Source: Chitinophagales bacterium (GTDB taxonomy: Bacteria > Bacteroidota > Bacteroidia > Chitinophagales > Chitinophagaceae). Taken from it: 64,000 bases of DNA. Position 1 is the stretch's first letter, and every line of letters starts with the position of its first letter. A program made the position numbers and the translations under genes. The notes beneath the pieces are model-generated. The model ran no database searches. It worked only from the letters and a program-made list of their open reading frames with translations, and was not told the origin of the DNA. The stretch covers positions 1 through 64,000 of the forward strand of contig JAATFV010000178.1 of NCBI GenBank assembly GCA_015655015.1, in the 5' to 3' direction. This document shows, one piece after another, positions 38,471 through 47,817 of the stretch.

Positions 38471-39086
38471 GTCTCAGACTGTCCCGGGTGCAGCTATATA
38501 GATTCGCAGTCTTATAAGGAATATTGATTTTCTTGTGGAAGCGGAATCCGGCCATTTTGAACAGCGTATTGGTCCACTCATTTTTCGTTTCGATATCCGC
38601 AACGATCCTGCTTACTTCAGGGAAAGTAAAAAAATAGTCCAGGAACGCTCTCAGCACAACAGCCATATTATCCTGTATCGCCAGAGGGGTCGCCACCAGC
38701 TGCAGACCATAATCACCCGGGCGGGCATCATAGTAAAGACTGATCGCATCCTGTAAGGTCTTGTAGATATTTACCTGGCAGACAGGAGCTTCGTTGATAA
38801 GGCCCATAAAGGGATGAGAAAAATCTGACTCGATCATGCTGGCATAGGAATCCTCCAATTCCCCTGGCGGGGCATCCCTGCTCAGAAAAGCACCCGCATA
38901 CTGGGCGCACATCCACTTATAAACGATAGGCACATCGGCAGCAGGGGATAATCCCCTTACAGAAATAGAAAGATTACGATCGGGCAGATCCTTGAAGATT
39001 GCTCCATTCTCAGTTTTAGAGGTCAATGTTCCCCGGATATTCCGGATTTCAGGGGCTGAGAATAATACAGCAGAATTGGTAGACAT
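38460..39086 (-). CDS. GNAT family N-acetyltransferase (IucB/siderophore acyltransferase-like)
   Basis: SISVRGLSPAADVPIVYKWMCAQYAGAFL...FMGLINEAPVCQVNIYKTLQDAISLYYDARPGDYGLQLVATPLAIQ. Confidence 0.7.
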   Translation of the reverse strand: MSTNSAVLFSAPEIRNIRGTLTSKTENGAIFKDLPDRNLSISVRGLSPAADVPIVYKWMCAQYAGAFLSRDAPPGELEDSYASMIESDFSHPFMGLINEAPVCQVNIYKTLQDAISLYYDARPGDYGLQLVATPLAIQDNMAVVLRAFLDYFFTFPEVSRIVADIETKNEWTNTLFKMAGFRFHKKINIPYKTANLYSCTRDSLRRRL

Positions 39087-39166
39087 GAACTTGACAATTT
39101 GATGATTTAAGGATCATTCCATTGCTATACATGTTCCAACCAGAGCTTGTTAACGAAAAGAACAAT

Positions 39167-39189
39167 AACCCGGCCGGTCCGGCCGGGTT
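39167..39189 (-). terminator. Strong GC hairpin downstream of the methionine operon
   Basis: AACCCGGCCGG-t-CCGGCCGGGTT perfect inverted repeat; U-rich tail on minus strand (attgttctttt). Confidence 0.55.
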
Positions 39190-39354
39190 GAAAAATCAGG
39201 GCAATATTGGTGAAAATAATGCAGTGTGGCTGCATTATTCCGCGAAAGCTTGTTAATCTATACTAATTCCCTATATCTTATTACATGTAAGCACTTACTT
39301 CGGCTACTCTCATCTGGCATCCCTTCATTCAAAACTCATCATTCAGAATAATGA

Positions 39355-40611
39355 TCACACGATCCCTGCCAGCTCCAGGCTTTTTTTCTTTAGTTTCCGG
39401 ATCTCGACATCCTCGATGATGGGCTCCGGCGTTAGTACCAGCGACGTGTTATTTTGTTTCCACCAGTCATTAAACCTGATCTCCCGGAAATGCAGCACTC
39501 CTATCAGGTATTTACGGTCAGTCTCTGCGTGCCACTCTTCGATCCATTCGAACTTGTCCCTGGGAATGTATTTCCAGTCATCAAAGCTGATATAAGCCCG
39601 CACAAAGAAATCGTCCGTCAGCTCATGCGGAGTATGGTGATAAAGTTTCTTGTATTCATATTTATATTGATAGCGAAGGGCAGAGAGATCACTCAGCACG
39701 GCTGAGGCGGTAGGGAAGGAGCCGGCGCCTTTGCCATAAAAGAATTGCTTGTCTGCAAATCCGCTCTCGATCACTACCCCATTGTACTCATTCTTTACAA
39801 AAGAGAGGGGATCGTCATTTTTGACGAACTGGGGCAGTACAAAAGCCGCTACTTTCCCGGTCTGCAGCTTTTTGGCCTGGGCTACCAGCTTGATATCGTA
39901 ATGTTTTTCCTTGGCTACCGACGCATCGCCGGCCTGAATGTTCTGAATACCATTGAATACCAGGTTGCGGGTTTCTTCTACAATGCCGTAGGCATGCGTA
40001 AGCAAAAAGGTCCATTTATTGGCGGCATCAAAACCTTCTACGTCCAGGGATGGGTCACTCTCTGCAAAACCCAGCTGCTGCGCCAGCAGCAGGGCTTCCT
40101 GGAAATCCAGCTTATCCTCGAACATCTTCGTGAGAATAAAGTTTGTGCTGCCGTTTACTATGGCTTTGATGGAATGCAACAGATCATTATCGTAATACTC
40201 TTCCAGGTTGCGGATGACGGGGATCGAGGCACAGGCAGCGGCTTCATACAGGAAAGGCGATCCTGTATCCTGCTGCAGCTGCAATAATTCAGGGAGATGC
40301 TCGGCAATCATCTTCTTACTGGCGCTCACTACTGCTTTGCCGCTTTTCAGGGCGGTAGACACGATCTCAAAAGCCGGCCCCGATTCATTGATCACTTCCA
40401 CGATCACATTGATGGACGGATCATTCAGGATGGAATCCCGGTCCGTAGTGAATAATTCGGCCGGCGCCTCCCTTTTTTTCCCGGGATTTTTGATACAGAC
40501 CTTTTTAATAGAAGCTTTCAAAGAAGGAGTCTGCTGTAATACCTTATATAGACCTTCACCTACTACGCCAAATCCAAATAGCCCGATGGTGAGCTGCTTA
40601 TGTGTTTCCAT
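39355..40611 (-). CDS. hom: Homoserine dehydrogenase
   Basis: TIGLFGFGVVGEGLYKVLQQ; SASKKMIAEHLPELLQ; VNGSTNFILTKMFEDKLDFQEALLLAQQLGFAESDPSLDVEGFDAANK. Confidence 0.95.
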   Translation of the reverse strand: METHKQLTIGLFGFGVVGEGLYKVLQQTPSLKASIKKVCIKNPGKKREAPAELFTTDRDSILNDPSINVIVEVINESGPAFEIVSTALKSGKAVVSASKKMIAEHLPELLQLQQDTGSPFLYEAAACASIPVIRNLEEYYDNDLLHSIKAIVNGSTNFILTKMFEDKLDFQEALLLAQQLGFAESDPSLDVEGFDAANKWTFLLTHAYGIVEETRNLVFNGIQNIQAGDASVAKEKHYDIKLVAQAKKLQTGKVAAFVLPQFVKNDDPLSFVKNEYNGVVIESGFADKQFFYGKGAGSFPTASAVLSDLSALRYQYKYEYKKLYHHTPHELTDDFFVRAYISFDDWKYIPRDKFEWIEEWHAETDRKYLIGVLHFREIRFNDWWKQNNTSLVLTPEPIIEDVEIRKLKKKSLELAGIV

Positions 40612-40769
40612 TGATTTTTTTTATTGTTTCTTTTCTCTGTTTCTGTTGCTTGTATGCCCTTCCCGCTGATTGATCGGGTTGCCGGTTTCTTGCCCGCCTG
40701 GTTTCCGGCTCTCTGAGCAGGTGTGCAAATTTCCGAAATTTACCGCAAACGGGAGGCCTGTTTTTTTGG

Positions 40770-40978
40770 CGGTCCACATTGTCACATCCCATTCATCCTC
40801 AATGCGTTGCCTTTCGGGTTCATATACCTCCTGCAGATCATCGTAAATGATATTGATCTGCCGTAAATTCCGGGATCTTGGTCTTGATCTCGTAAGCCTG
40901 GTCAGATGGGTACGGAATGGCTTGCAAAATGGTCCGGTCGATGTCTTTGAATGTTCGTACTGCTGTAGTCGCTTCCAT
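40770..40978 (-). pseudogene. Frameshifted, internally deleted queF-like remnant
   Basis: Frame 1: MEATTAVRTFKDIDRTILQAIPYPSDQAYEIKTKIPEFTADQYHLR* (stop at 40838). Shifted frame: RQINIIYDDLQEVYEPERQRIEDEWDVTMW. The pieces resemble the N- and C-terminal parts of QueF (Y.V....PEFT; N.I.DDL......R). Confidence 0.5.
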
Positions 40979-40983
40979 AATAT

Positions 40984-42225
40984 TCAGGGGTGATTGATTA
41001 ATGTTGTCAGACAGGATGGATCTTTTCTATGAGAGCCGCCGCCATGGGCCCCGGTTTCCTCCTGCATAAACTCCCTTATCAGCGCCTCTATCTGCGCAAA
41101 CTCCAGGAGAAATCCGTCATGGCCATACAGGGAGTCGATAAGCCGGAATCCGGCTCCCGGAATGGATGATGCCAGTAATTGCTGTTCAGGTTTTGGAAAA
41201 AGAATGTCTGTTTCGATGCCGATCACAAGCGCTCTGGCCCGCACCTTTTCCAGCGCCTCCACAAGTCCGCCTCTTCCCCTTCCCACATCATGGGCGTCCA
41301 TGCTGAGGCTGAGCGTATAATAGCTAAAGGCATTGAAACGGCGGACCAGCTTTTCTCCCTGGTAACGCTGGTAAGAGGCTGCCCCATTGCGAACGCCTGT
41401 TTCCGTTTCCGCCGCTGTCTCCGCCTCCTTCTCCGCCGCTTTTCCCTTCTCCGCCGCTGTGCCCGCATCATCCGCTGTTCCCGCATCATCTGCTGTGCCT
41501 GCATCATCTGCTTGCTTGCCGGATCGTTCTTCCCCGGAAAGTCCCGGCCTTCTTTCCGACAGATAGTCGTCCTGCCGGGGCTGCAATATCTCATACGCTT
41601 CATAATGCCGGTAGCTCAACAGCGCGGCAGCCCTGGCCGCGGCCATGCCGGCCAGTCCTGCATCTGCGCGGCGTTCTCGCCAGGTGCCATCTGCCTCGAT
41701 GGCCATCCTTTGCGCGGTATTGAAGGCGATCCCCCAGGGCGAATGCCGTGCATTGGTGGCGATAGGGACGATACAATAGAACAATTCCGGCTCTTCGATC
41801 GCCCACTCCAGCAATTGCTGTCCCCCCATGCTGCCTCCGATACCGATATGGATCCTGCGGATACCCAGGAATTCCCGGAGAGGCTGGTAAGTCCGTATCA
41901 TATCGCGGGGCGTAAAAAAAGGAAAGTCATGGTAATAGGGTTCGTTCCTGCCCGGATCCACATCGAGGGGACCTATACTGCCATAACAGCTGCCCGGCAT
42001 ATTTACACAGACGATAAAATGAACGGAAGGGTCGAACAACCTGCCCTCTCCCACCAGCCCGGGCCACCATTCAGCGGGATCGCTGTTGGCCGTCAGGGCA
42101 TGGAAGATCCATATGACGTTATCCCCCGTCCTGTTCAGCTTTCCATACGTGGTATACTCCAGGTGGTAACCTGGCAGCACGGTTCCGGATTCCAGCGCGA
42201 ATGGTTGTAAATAATTAAATCTCAT
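40984..42225 (-). CDS. metX: Homoserine O-acetyltransferase with low-complexity insertion
   Basis: VIWIFHALTANSDPAEWWPGLVG; HIGIGGSMGGQQLLEWAIEEPE (nucleophile Ser); VIGIETDILFPKPEQ; SLYGHDGFLLE. Confidence 0.95.
   Translation of the reverse strand: MRFNYLQPFALESGTVLPGYHLEYTTYGKLNRTGDNVIWIFHALTANSDPAEWWPGLVGEGRLFDPSVHFIVCVNMPGSCYGSIGPLDVDPGRNEPYYHDFPFFTPRDMIRTYQPLREFLGIRRIHIGIGGSMGGQQLLEWAIEEPELFYCIVPIATNARHSPWGIAFNTAQRMAIEADGTWRERRADAGLAGMAAARAAALLSYRHYEAYEILQPRQDDYLSERRPGLSGEERSGKQADDAGTADDAGTADDAGTAAEKGKAAEKEAETAAETETGVRNGAASYQRYQGEKLVRRFNAFSYYTLSLSMDAHDVGRGRGGLVEALEKVRARALVIGIETDILFPKPEQQLLASSIPGAGFRLIDSLYGHDGFLLEFAQIEALIREFMQEETGAHGGGSHRKDPSCLTTLINHP
41395..41515 (-). repeat. In-frame 18-bp repeat within metX (ADDAGT hexapeptide x3 plus AAEK/AETE tract)
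   Basis: Protein GKQADDAGTADDAGTADDAGTAAEKGKAAEKEAETAAETETGVRNG; DNA repeat gcatcatctgctgtgcct-like on the + strand. Confidence 0.9.
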
Positions 42226-42263
42226 GGTCTTAATACCGCTTTAACGGAAGGCGCTTCACTGCC

Positions 42264-44862
<2,599 letters not shown>

Positions 44863-44981
44863 GATCAAACAATTTTTAATGTTGAATAAAGATTGTTCAG
44901 CGACACCACTTACCAAGTTGAGATCTTATCAGGAGAGTCTTTTGCCTTTCCGGCTCCCCCTTCAGGGGGATGGGGAGTGGA

Positions 44982-45013
44982 CAAAAAAAAACTCTTCTGA
45001 TAGTCAGAAGAGC
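44982..45013 (-). terminator. Riboswitch expression-platform terminator
   Basis: Minus strand GCTCTTCTGA-cta-TCAGAAGAG followed by TTTTTTTTT. Confidence 0.9.
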
Positions 45014-45054
45014 TTTGAATATAGTTGTAATGCAATATTATCAAGCCGGATCTG

Positions 45055-45180
45055 ACTTATCTGTCCCGATATTCCATCGGGATGGAGTTGGCACCTTACT
45101 TTCAGCTTGTTATTCACAAACATCAGCAGGTTGTCAAGGCTTCTTTGGGCCATTTCCCTCAGCCTTTCTTGATAAGAGAT
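45055..45180 (-). ncRNA. SAM-I (S-box) riboswitch aptamer
   Basis: Minus strand: ctcttatcaagaaaggctgagggaaatggcccaaagaagccttgacaacctgctg...aaggtgccaactccatcccgatggaatatcgggacagataagt; S-box landmarks CTTATCAAGA...GAGGGA..TGGCCC..GAAGCC..G.CAACC....GGTGCCAA.TCC...GATAAG. Confidence 0.93.
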
Positions 45181-45196
45181 GTTCTAAGAACTGGTG

Positions 45197-45229
45197 CAAA
45201 GATATAGACGCTTGTTCCATATTTCCAAA
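45197..45229 (-). promoter_or_regulatory. Bacteroidetes-type promoter for the riboswitch/met operon
   Basis: Minus strand TTTGG (45229-45225), 20-nt spacer, TATCTTTG (45204-45197), matching -33 TTTG / -7 TAnnTTTG just upstream of the aptamer. Confidence 0.7.
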
Positions 45230-45496
45230 TTCCCGGGTAGTTTTTTTTACCCTATCAAAAAAGTAGACTTATCCGGATGGGTTCCCCGGGTGAGATCCCT
45301 CCGTTACGGTTCTTGCCATGTCTTTTCCACAGTCTGATCTACTTAAATATTGGTTTACAATGAAATGTGAAATTTTAAGTAAGGCGCCCGAACCTGATTA
45401 ACGGACGAATAACGGGTATTGGAACGATTTTGGCTTTTAAACAATACAATGGACTAAGCAATACGATGGACCATCTCTACCTAAAACATCTCAAAC

Positions 45497-46384
45497 ATGA
45501 AAACGGTAACTAAATGGCTCGCTGCCGGCAGTGGCTTTACTGTCCTTCTTATTTTTCTCGCCTGTAACAAAAACAATTCTTCCGGTTCCAATCCGAACAT
45601 TCCTGCGGGTAAATCCCAGGTTTCCGTCTTTATGATGGATGACCCTATCCAGTTCACTAAAGTATTGATTGAAATTCGACAGGTCGTCGTCGAGGTAGAT
45701 ACTGCCGATAAGCAGACCGATCCGGACAGGGACGATCAGTGGGATGCTAATTACTGCGGCTGGCACCGCTCGGCGCAGAACAAATCCATTATCTGGGATA
45801 CCCTTGACATCACTCCGGGAGTGTATGACCTGCTGCAGCTTAGGAATGGCGCGGATACCCTGCTGGCATCCGGTCAGTTCCCCAGTGGCAAAATATTGAA
45901 ACTAAAGATCACCCTGGGATCCGATAACACGATCTATACCGATAGTACGACCCATTATCCCCTGGAAGTATTTGGTCCGACTCCTTATTTTACGGTTAAT
46001 GTAAGCAGGACAAATGTGGCAGTCGCCGGCAGCAATGATTTCAAAATATGGCTGGATTTCAACCTGTCAAGGTCCATTTTCTTCTGGAACGGCCAATTCC
46101 TGCTCAAGCCCTATGTCACCGTGTTCAACGATGTGGTGTCGGCTAAAGTACAGGGACGGGTACTGCCCGGGTTGGCTTCTCCCCTGATAACGGCCTACAA
46201 TGCAACGGACACCCTTTATGCTATTCCCAACTGGGACGGGAAATATCTCTTCCGGGGTGTACCTGCAGGCGCTTATTCCATCAAATTCAAAGGGTGGGGC
46301 GGATACCAGGACACTACGATCACTAATATCGTGGTAGATTCCATGAAATTGGTCCAGGTTCCGACGATCACCCTGCATAAATAA
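45497..46384 (+). CDS. DUF4382 domain-containing lipoprotein
   Basis: Lipobox LLIFLACNKN; SQVSVFMMDDPIQFTKVLIEIRQVVVEVD...WDTLDITPGVYDLLQLRNGADTLLASGQFPSGKILKLKITLG. Confidence 0.85.
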   Translation: MKTVTKWLAAGSGFTVLLIFLACNKNNSSGSNPNIPAGKSQVSVFMMDDPIQFTKVLIEIRQVVVEVDTADKQTDPDRDDQWDANYCGWHRSAQNKSIIWDTLDITPGVYDLLQLRNGADTLLASGQFPSGKILKLKITLGSDNTIYTDSTTHYPLEVFGPTPYFTVNVSRTNVAVAGSNDFKIWLDFNLSRSIFFWNGQFLLKPYVTVFNDVVSAKVQGRVLPGLASPLITAYNATDTLYAIPNWDGKYLFRGVPAGAYSIKFKGWGGYQDTTITNIVVDSMKLVQVPTITLHK

Positions 46385-46416
46385 TTCATCCATAATCATT
46401 TAACCATCCTGTGAGT

Positions 46417-46449
46417 AGGGGCTGACCAACAAGGCCGGCCCCTTTTTTT
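46417..46449 (+). terminator. Intrinsic terminator
   Basis: GGGGCtgaccaacaaggccGGCCCC followed by TTTTTTT, downstream of the DUF4382 gene. Confidence 0.75.
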
Positions 46450-46455
46450 GAGCCT

Positions 46456-47472
46456 CTAACGTTTTTCAAATTCATCTTCCAGATATTTTTCGTAAATGCG
46501 GTCTGCTACTTCTAAACATCTTGGATCGTTAGTTAGTAAAAGATCCGCATATATGAGTAACGGAGGTGCCAATTTTCTTTGATCCCATTCTGAGGCTTTC
46601 CAAAATTTATTGTAAATTTTTAAAGGACCGTTATTCTTTGGAAACAAGGTCCAGTCTTTAACGACCTTACTTCCATTTTCGGTATACAAGGTTAAGTATT
46701 CAGGACTAAGATAATCGGTAAGCAAATCTGCACCTGGTTCTCCTCCCCAAACGGTTTCTTCACGATCTTCCAGTAATGTTCGGTATCTTTCAAATTTGCT
46801 TTTATCCCCAAACACATAGCTGCCAACGTAAAGAGAAGGTTTCAATAGTTCCTGATAACCCGTAATCCATCGATCCAGAAGGTCTTTTTTATTCTTTAAA
46901 ATCTTTTTTCTATTGTTAACCTGTAAAATATATCCTGCTTCGTTCAAGCCTTCCAGTATATAATTGACATTGCCATGCGCTACTCCACTTAGCCGGGCCA
47001 ACTCCCGATGAGTAGAATTTAAATTACGCTCGTCAAGTAAAAGGTTAAATACTGCTTTAAGCCCTGTTTTGGTAAATGCCCGATTGGTGACCGGCTTTTC
47101 TTCCTGAACAAACTTTTGACCCTCAATTAAGAAAATGTAGCCGGCTTGTTTAAGAAAGATATTGCCTGCGCCATCCAGGAATCCTACATTTCTTTTCTTC
47201 AATTCCATTTTTGCGTCCGGGAAGATTTTATCCGCAATCACCATAAAAGGCGGATGCGTATCGGCATAGTTTATCGCCTGGTGTAAATTACGAGTTCTTA
47301 TTTCCTTCTTTATTTCTACATATAACCGCAAACTTCTATCCCCGAAATCAAATAGTACTTCCCCATCAATTTCGCTTGGGAAAGCATATTGAGTAAACAC
47401 TCCTTTAATTCCGATTAATTGTTCAAGTTGTAACAAGGCTCTGAATGCGATATCATTTTCAATGTTGTCCAT
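46456..47472 (-). CDS. AbiEi-like (COG4861-type) antitoxin/transcriptional regulator with PD-(D/E)xK-like N-terminus
   Basis: N-terminal IDGEVLFDFGDRSLRLYVEIKKEIR (ExK motif) and central winged helix NSTHRELARLSGVAHGNVNYILEGLNEAGYIL. Confidence 0.65.
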   Translation of the reverse strand: MDNIENDIAFRALLQLEQLIGIKGVFTQYAFPSEIDGEVLFDFGDRSLRLYVEIKKEIRTRNLHQAINYADTHPPFMVIADKIFPDAKMELKKRNVGFLDGAGNIFLKQAGYIFLIEGQKFVQEEKPVTNRAFTKTGLKAVFNLLLDERNLNSTHRELARLSGVAHGNVNYILEGLNEAGYILQVNNRKKILKNKKDLLDRWITGYQELLKPSLYVGSYVFGDKSKFERYRTLLEDREETVWGGEPGADLLTDYLSPEYLTLYTENGSKVVKDWTLFPKNNGPLKIYNKFWKASEWDQRKLAPPLLIYADLLLTNDPRCLEVADRIYEKYLEDEFEKR

Positions 47473-47577
47473 TTATTTGGCATGTCCATGGTCCGTGGAC
47501 AGGTAAATTTAGTATACAATTGTTGATTTTGCTATAAAAATGTTCATTTATTTGGCATGTCCATGGTCCGTGGACAG
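47466..47577. repeat. Two 37-bp direct repeats (1 mismatch), each with a 19-bp palindrome TGTCCATGGTCCGTGGACA
   Basis: Copy 1 47466-47502 (overlaps the start codon at 47472), copy 2 47541-47577; palindromes 47483-47501 and 47558-47576. Confidence 0.95.
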
Positions 47578-47817
47578 ATTCTTTCAATGGACAAATGGTA
47601 ATTTATCATTCATTAATAGTTGTGTTTTTTAAAAATAGCTTGTAAATCAATTGATTATAAGACCTTATAAAGGTCCAAAATCGTCCCGGACCGGTCAACC
47701 ATCGCAGCATTCCGATTGTTGTTCTTATCTTAGCTATCCCAAAGCGCCACGAGCGCTTAGACCGAAAGTCCATTATTAACCACACCGGAAATACGAAGGA
47801 AAAGGAATAATTGAACT

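Noticed and set aside
40598-40792. 64-aa minus-strand ORF between metX and hom
   Set aside because: Highly charged, no domain; the same DNA reads better as the queF-like remnant in another frame.
41179-42210. 343-aa plus-strand ORF
   Set aside because: Antisense to metX, with Cys/Arg-rich low-complexity translation; not a plausible protein.
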